A stretch of 64,000 nucleotides of DNA, from assembly GCF_036237315.1 (NCBI RefSeq), contig NZ_CP108356.1, positions 2,786,501 to 2,850,500 on the forward strand. The letters are read 5' to 3'. Below the pieces are notes generated by a model. That model was not told the origin of the DNA. It did not search any database and saw only the letters and a list, made by a program, of their open reading frames with translations. This stretch comes from Streptomyces sp. NBC_01351. Lineage in GTDB: Bacteria > Actinomycetota > Actinomycetes > Streptomycetales > Streptomycetaceae. Position numbers and translations under genes: made by a program. Numbering within the stretch: the stretch's first letter is position 1; the number at the start of each line of letters is the position of its first letter. Positions 19,690-28,581 of this stretch are shown here, piece after piece.

Positions 19690-19792
19690 TCCCCCAGCCA
19701 CCGCTGGGAGGTGCCCCCAGGGGATCCGCCCCAGACCCTCCCCCAGACTCCGTCCGGGGGACCCCCACGCCTCAAACGCCGGCGAGGCTGAG
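19690..19792 (-). repeat. Dispersed intergenic repeat, copy C (rearranged)
   Basis: On the minus strand it reads CCGGCGTTTGAGGCGTGGGG, CGGACGGAGTCTGG, TCTGGGGCGGATCCCC, then GGCACCTCCCAGCGGTGG. These are the same blocks as the copies at 49420 and 54093, but here the GGGGCGGA block comes before the CACCTCCCAGCGGT block. It sits in the 453-base gap between sseA and the glycosyltransferase stop. The remaining bases of the gap (19793-20026) are very GC-rich and hold no gene I can support. Confidence 0.75.
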
Positions 19793-20026
19793 GTGGCCCG
19801 GACGGGGTCGGGTGTGTGGCGGGGCGTCCCCGCAGGGCGTCGAACCGGGCCCCCTCGGCCCACCGACCCCTCGAACCGTTCGACGCCCGAGGAGACACCC
19901 CGGCGCGCGCCCGGACCCGACCGGGCCGCCACCACACCGACCCCGCCCCAGCCGGCCCCGCCACCCCGGCGGCGGGGCCGGCACCCCAACCGACCCCGCC
20001 CCCGGCCGGCCCCCCACCCCGCCCGG

Positions 20027-21358
20027 CTAGCCGCAGGCGCCCGGCCGGGCGTAGACGGCGACGCGGGCCCCCCGCACCGCCGTCACCGAGCAGCGCTCGA
20101 ACGCCGCGGCCAGGGCCTCCCGTTTGGCCGCCTCCCGCGGGTACGGGTCCAGGGGCTGGTCGGCCGGGTCCATCAGGGCGATCACCCGGGGGGAGGCGAG
20201 GAGGGCCGCGCGGATCGCCTTCGGGGAGAGTTCCGTGCCCTGGAGACTGCGCGAGGCCTCCGGGGTGCGGGCGAGGGCGACGTCGCGGAGCTCCCCGTAC
20301 TCCGCGGGCGAGGAGAGCAGCCACTCGCGCCGCCGCGAGGGCATGAACACCACGGCGTCCCCCGGCCGGGCCCGCTCCCGGACCGCGGCGGCCACCGCGA
20401 GGACGTCGTCCTTGCGGCTGTCGGGCGTACGCAGCCACACCGACCACCACCCGAGGGGCACCACCAGGGCGGCGACCAGCAGCCACGGCCACCATCCCCG
20501 GGCGGCACCCGGTCGGGCCGCGGCCAGCCGGGCCCCCGCCAGCAGCGCGAAGCCGGCGAGCGCGTAGAGCACGTACCGGTCGACGTACCAGGGATGCACG
20601 AGCGAGACCGCCATCAGGAGCCCCGGCGGCAGCAGCGCGAGCGGCAGCGCGACCCGTACGAGTTCCCGGTCCGCGCCCCGAGCCAGCAGCAAGGAGGCGA
20701 CCGCGAGGACCCCGTACGCCGTCCAGTCCTGCCACGACGGCCGCCCGAGCCAGCCCAGCTGCTGCTGCGCCTGCCGCGCGCTCACCAGGGCCAGCGGCAG
20801 CAGCAGCGCCGCGACCGCCCCGGCAGCGACGCGCCAGCCGCGCGAGCGCCACCCGGCGAAGGCGTGGGCGAGCAGGGCCAGCACGGCGAACTCGTGCAGC
20901 CAGCACCCCACCAGCAGCACCACCGCGTACGCGGTCCACCGCTCGCGCAGCATCAGGTACGTCGCCCACACCACGGCCGCCGCGACGAGCGCGTACGAGC
21001 GCCCCTCCTGGGCGTACATCTGTACGGGCGGCAGCACGGCGTACGCCAGGCCGGCGAACAGCGCGGCCCGCTCCCCCACAAGCCGCCGGGCGACGGCGGC
21101 CACCCCGGCGGCGGCGAGGGCCGTGGCGGCGACGGAGGGCAGCCGCAGGGCCCACAGGCCGCCGTCCCAGGCCGTGAAGACCCCGTGCATCAGCAGGTAG
21201 TAGAGGCCGTGCACGGCGTCGACCTCGCCCAGCAGCTGCCAGATCCCGCCGAGCGGCCGGTGGGCGACCTGCCAGGTGACGGACTCGTCGCGCCACATGC
21301 TGCCGCCGCGCTCCAGGCCCCAGAGGCCGAGGAGGACGGCGAGCAGCGGAGGCAGCAC
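20027..21358 (-). CDS. Membrane glycosyltransferase, GT39/ArnT-like
   Basis: About 443 residues with ten or more hydrophobic helices. The early loop SMWRDESVTWQVAHRPLGGIW contains the conserved acidic residues of the first extracytoplasmic loop of GT-C (family 39/83) polyprenyl-phosphate-sugar transferases, and PPVQMYAQEGRSYAL is the second typical loop. The soluble C-terminus (about 350-443) includes ARPGDAVVFMPSRRREW. The start is unsettled: the coding-like N-terminus SIPEADIRRIAPW continues upstream of 21358 but has no ATG/GTG/TTG until far inside the divergent lipoprotein gene. GTG at 21358 is the first usable start; a small frameshift or rare start upstream is possible. Confidence 0.75.
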   Translation of the reverse strand: MLPPLLAVLLGLWGLERGGSMWRDESVTWQVAHRPLGGIWQLLGEVDAVHGLYYLLMHGVFTAWDGGLWALRLPSVAATALAAAGVAAVARRLVGERAALFAGLAYAVLPPVQMYAQEGRSYALVAAAVVWATYLMLRERWTAYAVVLLVGCWLHEFAVLALLAHAFAGWRSRGWRVAAGAVAALLLPLALVSARQAQQQLGWLGRPSWQDWTAYGVLAVASLLLARGADRELVRVALPLALLPPGLLMAVSLVHPWYVDRYVLYALAGFALLAGARLAAARPGAARGWWPWLLVAALVVPLGWWSVWLRTPDSRKDDVLAVAAAVRERARPGDAVVFMPSRRREWLLSSPAEYGELRDVALARTPEASRSLQGTELSPKAIRAALLASPRVIALMDPADQPLDPYPREAAKREALAAAFERCSVTAVRGARVAVYARPGACG

Positions 21359-21461
21359 GCGCCAGGGGGCGATGCGGCGGATGTCGGCCTCCGGGATGCT
21401 GTCGTCACGGGTGTGGGGACTCCATACTCGTGGTTCGGCCCGAGTACCTGCGGAGGTGGGT

Positions 21462-22049
21462 GTGCGCGCGTTCCGAACGGTTGCGGCGGTACTGCTGAGC
21501 GCGGTGGTCCTGGCGGGGTGCGGGCCGACGGGCGCGTCCTCCGGCACGATGTCCGGCTCGCCGACCGCCCCGACCGCCCCGACCACCGGCGCAACGCCCG
21601 ACCTCCCGTCGTCCGCTTCACCCGGCACCCCCGGCGCCACCGGTACCCCCGGCACCCCCGGGGCCGCGCCCGCACCGCCCTCACCGAGCAGCACCGCCCC
21701 CGGCCCCGCCGTCACCGAGACCCTCGTGCACGTGACCCGCAGCGGAGGCCTCGCCGGCCGGACCCTCAGCCTGATCGTCGAGGACGACGGCTCCTGGACC
21801 CGGCTCGACGCGAAGGCGAAGCCGACCGGGACCGGGAAGCTGTCGCCGGAGCAGCTCGGCGCCCTGCGCGCCGCCCTCCGGAAGGCCGACTTCGCGCACC
21901 TGCCGAGGATCTCGACAGGAGGCCCGGTGATCTACGACGGGTACATGTACGCCTTCGTCCACGGCGGCTTCGAAGTGGCCTCCGACGAGGGGTCGATGCC
22001 GCCCGCGCTGAACGGCGTACTGGACGCGCTCCCCCGGTTCGAGGGGTAG
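21462..22049 (+). CDS. Lipoprotein of unknown function
   Basis: A 195-residue protein with a signal peptide and lipobox VVLAGC (Cys near 20). A Pro/Thr/Ser/Gly-rich linker (about 22-80, with GTPGATGTPGTPGAA repeats) follows, then a compact domain (VTETLVHVTRSGGLAGRTLSLIVEDDGSWTRLD ... LSPEQLGALRAALRKADF). That domain resembles small actinobacterial exported proteins of the protealysin-inhibitor-like kind, but I cannot name it firmly. GTG at 21462 with GGAGGTGGGT in front fixes the start. Divergent from the glycosyltransferase. Confidence 0.8.
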   Translation: MRAFRTVAAVLLSAVVLAGCGPTGASSGTMSGSPTAPTAPTTGATPDLPSSASPGTPGATGTPGTPGAAPAPPSPSSTAPGPAVTETLVHVTRSGGLAGRTLSLIVEDDGSWTRLDAKAKPTGTGKLSPEQLGALRAALRKADFAHLPRISTGGPVIYDGYMYAFVHGGFEVASDEGSMPPALNGVLDALPRFEG

Positions 22050-22133
22050 CCCCACGCCTACGCGGACACCCGGCAGACACCTCGCCAACACCCCCCACAT
22101 ACCGCCCCTCAACAGGACTTTCGATCCAAAGCG

Positions 22134-22156
22134 GGCTATGGGAACCCTGCATAGCC
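22134..22156. promoter_or_regulatory. Inverted repeat upstream of the two-component operon
   Basis: GGCTATG (22134-22140) and CATAGCC (22150-22156) form perfect 7-base arms around a 9-base spacer, 110 bases before the response-regulator ATG and in its presumed promoter. A candidate operator; binding protein unknown. Confidence 0.4.
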
Positions 22157-22205
22157 GCAGTCCGGAGCCTCCTCTACGCTGCACCCCTGACACACGAGAC
22201 CAGAC

Positions 22206-22238
22206 GGATCAACGGATCACACAGATCAGCACGGATCA
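22206..22238. promoter_or_regulatory. Four direct GGATCA-type repeats before response regulator gene
   Basis: GGATCA at 22206, GGATCA at 22214, AGATCA at 22223 and GGATCA at 22233 are spaced 8-10 bases apart, starting 61 bases before the ATG of an OmpR-type regulator. OmpR/PhoB-type proteins bind direct repeats of about this size, so autoregulation is possible; the position could also be inside the mRNA leader. Confidence 0.35.
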
Positions 22239-22266
22239 GCAGTACGGGTCGGCACCGGGACGGGAC

Positions 22267-23007
22267 ATGGAACAGACACACACCACCCACAACGGAGCCT
22301 CGGCGACCCCTGGCGCGCAGCGGCGCGTACTCGTCGTCGAGGACGACCACACCATCGCCGAGGCGATCGCGGCCCGCCTCCGGGCCGAGGGCTTCCAGGT
22401 GCAGACGGCCGCGGACGGCCCGGCCGCCGTCGCGGCGGCGGAGGCCTGGATGCCCGAGCTGCTCGTCCTGGACATCATGCTGCCCGGCTTCGACGGGCTG
22501 GAGGTCTGCCGCCGGGTCCAGGCCCAGCGCCCGGTACCGGTGCTGATGCTCACCGCCCGGGATGACGAGACGGACCTGCTGGTCGGGCTCGGGGTCGGCG
22601 CGGACGACTACATGACGAAGCCGTTCTCGATGCGCGAGCTGGCCGCCCGCGTGCACGTCCTGCTGCGGCGCGTGGAGCGGGCCACCCTCGCCGCGCACAC
22701 CCCGCGCGGGGCGACCCTGCGCCTGGGCGATCTGGAGATCGACCACGCGCAGCGCCGGGTCCGGGTGCAGGCCGAGGACGTACACCTGACGCCGACCGAG
22801 TTCGACCTGCTGGTGTGCCTGGCCGGAACCCCGCGGGCGGTGCTCTCCCGGGAGCAGCTGCTGGCGGAGGTCTGGGACTGGGCCGACGCGTCCGGGACGC
22901 GTACGGTCGACAGCCACATCAAGGCCCTGCGGCGGAAGATCGGCGCGGAACGCATCCGTACGGTCCACGGCGTCGGGTACGCCCTGGAGACCCCGGCGCA
23001 GGCGTGA
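22267..23007 (+). CDS. OmpR/PhoB-family response regulator
   Basis: A 246-residue regulator. The receiver domain (about 19-130) has acidic pocket EDD, phospho-acceptor Asp69 in LVLDIMLPG, Thr in LTARDD and Lys in YMTKPF. The C-terminal winged helix has LTPTEFDLLVCLAGTPRAVLSREQLLAEVW and TRTVDSHIKALRRKIG. It is followed by its kinase with a GTGA overlap. Kinase and regulator precede kgd in the same direction, matching the order I recall for SCO5283-SCO5281 in S. coelicolor. Confidence 0.95.
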   Translation: MEQTHTTHNGASATPGAQRRVLVVEDDHTIAEAIAARLRAEGFQVQTAADGPAAVAAAEAWMPELLVLDIMLPGFDGLEVCRRVQAQRPVPVLMLTARDDETDLLVGLGVGADDYMTKPFSMRELAARVHVLLRRVERATLAAHTPRGATLRLGDLEIDHAQRRVRVQAEDVHLTPTEFDLLVCLAGTPRAVLSREQLLAEVWDWADASGTRTVDSHIKALRRKIGAERIRTVHGVGYALETPAQA

Positions 23008-24074
23008 CCGGCCGCCGGCCGCCGGGGGAAGGGCTGCGGCCCTTCTCGCCCTTCTCGATCAAGACCAAGCTGGGCACGCTCGTCGTCGTCTCGGTCTTCA
23101 TCACGACGGGCCTGCTGCTGGTGGCCCTGCGCACCGACACCGAGCTGCGCTTCATCACGGTCTTCTCGGTGATCGCCTCGATGCTGATCACCCAGTTCGT
23201 GGCGCACAGCCTGACGGCCCCGCTGGACGATATGACCACGGTGGCACGGGCGATCTCCCACGGCGACTACACCCGGCGGGTGCGCGGGGCGGGGCGCCGC
23301 GACGAGCTGGGCGACCTGGCCGCCACGATCAACCTGATGGCTGACGACCTGGAGGCGGTGGACCGGCACCGCAAGGAGCTCGTGGCAAACGTCTCGCACG
23401 AGCTGCGCACGCCGATCGCCGCGCTGCGGGCGGTGCTGGAGAACGTGGTCGACGGGGTCTCGGCCGCCGATCCGGAGACCATGCGCACGATGCTGAAGCA
23501 GACCGAGCGCCTGGGCCGGCTCGTGGAGACCCTGCTGGACCTGTCCCGGGTGGACAACGGGGTGGTCCCGCTGAAGGCGCGGCGCTTCGAGGTGTGGCCG
23601 TACCTGTCGGGCGTCCTGAAGGAGTCGGGGCTGGCGGCCGCGGGCCGGCCGGGGCTGCTCTCCGGTTCGGGAGGGCACACGCGCAACGACGTACACCTGC
23701 ACCTGGACGTCTTCCCGCCCGACCTGACGGCGTACGCGGACGCCGAGCGGCTGCACCAGGTGGTGGCCAACCTGATCGACAACGCGGTCAAGCACAGCCC
23801 CGCGCACGGCCGGGTCACGGTCCGCGCCCGGGGCGGCGACGCGCCCGGGAGCCTGGCGCTGGAAGTACGGGACGAAGGTCCCGGCATCCCGGAGGCGGAG
23901 CGCGCCCGGGTCTTCGAGCGGTTCAACCGGGGCAGTGCGCGCGGCGGCGACGGCGGTACGGGGCTGGGCCTGGCGATCGCCCGATGGGCCGTGGAGCTGC
24001 ACGGAGGCCGGATCGGAGTGGCCGAATCGTCACGGGGCTGCCGCATCCTCGTCACGCTTCCGGGCAGCTCGTAG
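23004..24074 (+). CDS. Sensor histidine kinase of two-component pair
   Basis: A 356-residue kinase. Two closely spaced membrane helices (about 23-41 and 48-68) leave almost no extracytoplasmic loop (RTDTELRF), so it likely senses something in or near the membrane. HAMP (about 70-122), H-box with His132 in VSHELRTPIAALR, N-box LIDNAVKHSP, and G-boxes DEGPGIPE and GGTGLGLAIARW are complete. GTG at 23004 overlaps the response-regulator stop. The downstream kgd has its own 270-base upstream region. Confidence 0.95.
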   Translation: MTGRRPPGEGLRPFSPFSIKTKLGTLVVVSVFITTGLLLVALRTDTELRFITVFSVIASMLITQFVAHSLTAPLDDMTTVARAISHGDYTRRVRGAGRRDELGDLAATINLMADDLEAVDRHRKELVANVSHELRTPIAALRAVLENVVDGVSAADPETMRTMLKQTERLGRLVETLLDLSRVDNGVVPLKARRFEVWPYLSGVLKESGLAAAGRPGLLSGSGGHTRNDVHLHLDVFPPDLTAYADAERLHQVVANLIDNAVKHSPAHGRVTVRARGGDAPGSLALEVRDEGPGIPEAERARVFERFNRGSARGGDGGTGLGLAIARWAVELHGGRIGVAESSRGCRILVTLPGSS

Positions 24075-24345
24075 GCACCGGGTTGACGTAGGGTTCGAGT
24101 GCGAAGGACATGATCTCGGCCACACGTACCCGGGGTCCGTCAGGGGTGCGAAGCCATGGGGGCCGCAACCTCGGTGCCCCCTACCCGAACCACGCTTGTT
24201 TCCCGCCATTCCAGACGGTGAAACCCGCCGTTCGATGTGACCTACATGACGGATGTCCCGTCCGGTCTGCATCTCACCGCCCGAGAGGCGTAGCCTTTAT
24301 TCCCGCTGTCCATACCTTGTGAAGCGGAAGAGGGCGGTTGCCGCC

Positions 24346-27300
24346 GTGTCGCCACAGTCCCCCAGTAACCCGAGCACCACGACCGAAGCAGCAGAGGGCG
24401 GGAAGAACCCTGCCTCAGGCTTCGGCGCGAACGAGTGGCTCGTCGACGAGATCTATCAGCAGTACCTCCAGGACCCGAACTCGGTCGACCGGGCCTGGTG
24501 GGACTTCTTCGCCGACTACAAGCCGGGTGGCGCTGTCGCTCCGGTCAAGGCCGAAGAGCCCGTGAAGACCCCGACGACGGATGGCGCCTCCGCACAGGCC
24601 GCCACCGCCGTCGCCGCAGCTCCTCAGGTCGCCGACGCCGCCGCCACGGGGGCGGCGAGCGCCGCCCCCGCCGCTCCGCCCGCACCTGTGTCAGCTCCTG
24701 CCCCTGCTCCTGCCACCCCCTCTGGTGCCCCTGCTGTGACTGTCACCTCCCAGGCCCCGGCCGCCGCACCGGCCGCGCCCGCCACCCCCTCCGTAGCCCC
24801 CCAGAAGGCCGCGCCCGCCACCGAGGCCCCCACGGGCCCCGAGCTGGTGACGCTCCGCGGCCCGGCGGCTGCCGTAGCCAAGAACATGAACGCCTCCCTC
24901 GACGTTCCGACGGCCACGTCCGTCCGCGCCGTCCCGGTGAAGCTGCTGTTCGACAACCGCATCGTCATCAACAACCACCTCAAGCGGGCGCGGGGCGGGA
25001 AGATCTCCTTCACGCACCTCATCGGCTACGCGATGGTGCAGGCGATCAAGGCCATGCCGGCCATGAACCACTCCTTCGCGGAGAAGGACGGCAAGCCGAC
25101 CCTGGTCAAGCCGGAGCACATCAACTTCGGTCTCGCGATCGACCTGGTGAAGCCCAACGGTGACCGTCAGCTCGTCGTCGCCGGCATCAAGAAGGCCGAG
25201 ACCCTCAACTTCTTCGAGTTCTGGCAGGCCTACGAGGACATCGTCCGCCGCGCCCGCGTCGGCAAGCTGACGATGGACGACTTCACCGGCGTCACCGTCT
25301 CGCTGACCAACCCCGGCGGCCTGGGCACCGTGCACTCCGTGCCCCGCCTGATGCCCGGACAGTCGGTCATCATGGGCGTCGGCTCCATGGACTACCCCGC
25401 CGAGTTCCAGGGCACCTCGCAGGACACCCTGAACAAGCTGGGCATCTCCAAGGTCATGACCCTGACCTCGACCTACGACCACCGGGTCATCCAGGGCGCG
25501 GCCTCTGGCGAGTTCCTGCGGATCGTCGCGAACCTGCTGCTCGGCGAGGGCGGCTTCTACGACGACGTCTTCGAGGCGCTGCGCATCCCGTACGAGCCGG
25601 TCCGCTGGCTCCGGGACATCGACGCCTCGCACGACGACGACGTCACGAAGGCCGCCCGCGTCTTCGAGCTGATCCACTCCTACCGGGTCCGCGGCCACGT
25701 CATGGCCGACACCGACCCGCTGGAGTACAAGCAGCGCAAGCACCCCGACCTCGACATCACCGAGCACGGCCTCACCCTGTGGGACCTGGAGCGCGAGTTC
25801 GCGGTCGGCGGTTTCTCCGGCAAGTCGATGATGAAGCTCCGCGACATCCTCGGCGTGCTGCGCGACTCGTACTGCCGCACCACCGGTGTCGAGTTCATGC
25901 ACATCCAGGACCCGAAGCAGCGCCGCTGGATCCAGGACCGCATCGAGCGCCCGCACACCAAGCCGGAGCGCGAGGAGCAGCTGCGCATCCTGCGCCGCCT
26001 GAACGCGGCGGAGGCCTTCGAGACCTTCCTGCAGACGAAGTACGTCGGCCAGAAGCGCTTCTCGCTGGAGGGCGGCGAGTCCGTCATCCCGCTGCTCGAC
26101 GCCGTCATCGACTCGGCCGCCGAGGCCCGTCTCGAAGAGGTCGCGATCGGCATGGCCCACCGCGGCCGCCTGAACGTCCTCGCGAACATCGTCGGCAAGT
26201 CGTACGCGCAGATCTTCCGCGAGTTCGAGGGCAACCTCGACCCGAAGTCCATGCACGGCTCCGGCGACGTCAAGTACCACCTGGGTGCCAACGGCACCTT
26301 CACGGGCCTGGACGGCGAGCAGATCAAGGTCTCGCTCGTCGCGAACCCCTCGCACCTGGAGGCGGTGGACCCGGTCCTGGAGGGCGTCGTCCGCGCCAAG
26401 CAGGACATCATCAACAAGGGCGGCACGGACTTCACCGTCCTGCCCGTCGCCCTGCACGGCGACGCGGCCTTCGCCGGCCAGGGTGTGGTCGCCGAGACGC
26501 TGAACATGTCGCAGCTGCGCGGCTACCGCACCGGCGGCACGGTCCACGTCGTGATCAACAACCAGGTCGGCTTCACCGCCGCCCCGGAGTCCTCGCGTTC
26601 GTCGATGTACGCGACCGACGTGGCCCGCATGATCGAGGCGCCGATCTTCCACGTGAACGGCGACGACCCGGAGGCCGTGGTCCGCATCGCGCGCCTGGCC
26701 TTCGAGTTCCGCCAGGCGTTCAACAAGGACGTGGTCATCGACCTCATCTGCTACCGCCGCCGCGGCCACAACGAGTCCGACAACCCGGCGTTCACGCAGC
26801 CGCTGATGTACGACCTGATCGACAAGAAGCGCTCGGTGCGCAAGCTGTACACCGAGTCCCTCATCGGTCGCGGCGACATCACGCTGGAAGAGGCCGAGCA
26901 GGCCCTCCAGGACTTCCAGGGCCAGCTGGAGAAGGTATTCGCGGAGGTCCGCGAGGCCGCGACGTCTCCGGCCGCCGTCGCCCCGGTGACGCCCGCGCAG
27001 ACCGCGCAGGAGTTCCCGGTCGCCGTGAACACCGCGATCTCCCAGGACGTCGTCAAGCGGATCGCCGAGTCCCAGGTCACCATCCCCGAGGGCGTCACCG
27101 TCCACCCGCGCCTGCTGCCGCAGCTGCAGCGCCGCGCGGCGATGATCGACGAGGGCACCATCGACTGGGGCATGGGCGAGACCCTGGCCTTCGGTTCGCT
27201 GCTGATGGAGGGCACCCCGGTCCGGCTCTCCGGCCAGGACTCCCGCCGCGGCACCTTCGGCCAGCGCCACGCGGTCCTCATCGACCGGGAGACGGGCGAG

Positions 27301-28209
27301 GACTACACCCCTCTCCTCTACCTGTCGGAGGACCAGGCCCGCTACAACGTCTACGACTCGCTGCTCTCCGAGTACGCGGCGATGGGCTTCGAGTACGGCT
27401 ACTCGCTGGCCCGTCCGGACGCGCTGGTCCTCTGGGAGGCCCAGTTCGGTGACTTCGTCAACGGCGCGCAGACCGTCGTCGACGAGTTCATCTCCTCGGC
27501 CGAGCAGAAGTGGGGCCAGACCTCCGGCGTCACCCTGCTCCTCCCGCACGGCTACGAGGGCCAGGGCCCGGACCACTCGTCCGCCCGCCCGGAGCGCTTC
27601 CTCCAGATGTGCGCGCAGGACAACATGACGGTTGCCATGCCCACCCTCCCGTCCAACTACTTCCACCTCCTCCGGTGGCAGGTCCACAACCCGCACCACA
27701 AGCCGCTCATCGTCTTCACCCCGAAGTCGATGCTGCGTCTGAAGGCGGCGGCGTCGAAGGCGGAGGAGTTCACGACCGGTTCGTTCCGTCCGGTCATCGG
27801 TGACACCACGGTGGACGCGAACGCGGTCCGCAAGGTCGTCTTCTGCGCCGGCAAGGTCTACTACGACCTGGAGGCCGAGCGCGAGAAGCGCGGCATCACG
27901 GACACGGCGATCATCCGCATCGAGCGGCTGTACCCGCTGGCGGGTGCGGAACTCCAGGCGGAGATCGCCAAGTTCCCGAACGCGGCGAAGTACATCTGGG
28001 CGCAGGAGGAGCCGGCGAACCAGGGCGCGTGGCCGTTCATCGCCCTCAACCTGATCGACCACCTCGACCTGGCGGTCGGCGCGGACGTCCCGGCGGGCGA
28101 GCGCCTGCGGCGCATCTCGCGCCCGCACGGCTCGTCCCCGGCGGTGGGCTCCGCGAAGCGCCACCAGGCGGAGCAGCAGCTCCTCCTGAACGAGGTCTTC
28201 GAGGCGTAG
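24346..28209 (+). CDS. kgd: Multifunctional 2-oxoglutarate dehydrogenase E1 / succinyltransferase (Kgd/OdhA type)
   Basis: A 1287-residue fusion typical of actinobacteria. Residues 20-50 hold the E1 N-terminal motif ([27 protein letters not shown]), 55-165 an Ala/Pro linker, 170-400 an E2-like acyltransferase core with catalytic [11 protein letters not shown], and about 410-1287 the thiamine-diphosphate E1 part ([45 protein letters not shown]). There is no lipoyl domain, as in OdhA/Kgd; lipoyl groups come from pyruvate dehydrogenase E2. It carries out the 2-oxoglutarate step of the TCA cycle. The GTG start ([10 protein letters not shown]) agrees with relatives. A strong hairpin follows the stop. 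Confidence 0.96.
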   Translation: MSPQSPSNPSTTTEAAEGGKNPASGFGANEWLVDEIYQQYLQDPNSVDRAWWDFFADYKPGGAVAPVKAEEPVKTPTTDGASAQAATAVAAAPQVADAAATGAASAAPAAPPAPVSAPAPAPATPSGAPAVTVTSQAPAAAPAAPATPSVAPQKAAPATEAPTGPELVTLRGPAAAVAKNMNASLDVPTATSVRAVPVKLLFDNRIVINNHLKRARGGKISFTHLIGYAMVQAIKAMPAMNHSFAEKDGKPTLVKPEHINFGLAIDLVKPNGDRQLVVAGIKKAETLNFFEFWQAYEDIVRRARVGKLTMDDFTGVTVSLTNPGGLGTVHSVPRLMPGQSVIMGVGSMDYPAEFQGTSQDTLNKLGISKVMTLTSTYDHRVIQGAASGEFLRIVANLLLGEGGFYDDVFEALRIPYEPVRWLRDIDASHDDDVTKAARVFELIHSYRVRGHVMADTDPLEYKQRKHPDLDITEHGLTLWDLEREFAVGGFSGKSMMKLRDILGVLRDSYCRTTGVEFMHIQDPKQRRWIQDRIERPHTKPEREEQLRILRRLNAAEAFETFLQTKYVGQKRFSLEGGESVIPLLDAVIDSAAEARLEEVAIGMAHRGRLNVLANIVGKSYAQIFREFEGNLDPKSMHGSGDVKYHLGANGTFTGLDGEQIKVSLVANPSHLEAVDPVLEGVVRAKQDIINKGGTDFTVLPVALHGDAAFAGQGVVAETLNMSQLRGYRTGGTVHVVINNQVGFTAAPESSRSSMYATDVARMIEAPIFHVNGDDPEAVVRIARLAFEFRQAFNKDVVIDLICYRRRGHNESDNPAFTQPLMYDLIDKKRSVRKLYTESLIGRGDITLEEAEQALQDFQGQLEKVFAEVREAATSPAAVAPVTPAQTAQEFPVAVNTAISQDVVKRIAESQVTIPEGVTVHPRLLPQLQRRAAMIDEGTIDWGMGETLAFGSLLMEGTPVRLSGQDSRRGTFGQRHAVLIDRETGEDYTPLLYLSEDQARYNVYDSLLSEYAAMGFEYGYSLARPDALVLWEAQFGDFVNGAQTVVDEFISSAEQKWGQTSGVTLLLPHGYEGQGPDHSSARPERFLQMCAQDNMTVAMPTLPSNYFHLLRWQVHNPHHKPLIVFTPKSMLRLKAAASKAEEFTTGSFRPVIGDTTVDANAVRKVVFCAGKVYYDLEAEREKRGITDTAIIRIERLYPLAGAELQAEIAKFPNAAKYIWAQEEPANQGAWPFIALNLIDHLDLAVGADVPAGERLRRISRPHGSSPAVGSAKRHQAEQQLLLNEVFEA

Positions 28210-28230
28210 CCGCTACGCGGCCCAGCAGTT

Positions 28231-28267
28231 GGAAGGCCCGGCACCCCATGGGGGCGCCGGGCCTTCC
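28231..28267 (+). terminator. Hairpin terminator after kgd
   Basis: GGAAGGCCCGGC and GCCGGGCCTTCC form a perfect 12-base stem around a 13-base loop, 21 bases after the kgd stop. No T-tract follows, as is common in Streptomyces. Confidence 0.8.
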
Positions 28268-28581
28268 GGCGTGGGCCTGGGAACGGCCCATGGGCCTGGT
28301 CGAGACAGTCTTCGAAGGCACCCCCGGCCCGCCCAGCCCCAGAGCCGGGATCCGATGCAGATGTCCCCGTCCCTGAAGGCTCGGACCGGCGCCCGTCCCT
28401 TTGGGGGGCTCCCGGCTACCCCCGACCCCGACCCGGCAAGCCCTCCGCTCCGGCCCCGACGCCGAGGGGGCGGGTGGGTAACCACCGCCTGGGAGCGGGG
28501 GCCAGGGGGCGAAGGCCCCGCGCGCGTGGGTTTCGTACCTCACCCACACCACGAAGCCCCGCACGCGTGGCCCCGCACCCC
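28268..28581. other. Non-coding gap between kgd and the TIR-NB-ARC-TPR gene
   Basis: No gene is visible. The right half (about 28500-28575) contains an imperfect fold-back, GCGCGTGGGTTTCGT against ACGAAGCCCCGCACGC, next to a GGGGGCGAAGGCCCC palindrome. The element lies between two convergent genes and may stop transcription of the minus-strand operon. Confidence 0.5.

Noticed and set aside
18650..22546. 1298-codon plus-strand frame over sseA and the glycosyltransferase
   Set aside because: Crosses several convincing genes and is Arg/Pro/Gly-rich without motifs.
24691..28164. 1157-codon frame antisense to kgd
   Set aside because: Kgd is a highly conserved enzyme with all motifs in the plus frame; the antisense frame has shadow composition.
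28268..28581. Small gene between kgd and the TPR gene
   Set aside because: Frames are short, repeat-like and lack ribosome-binding sites.
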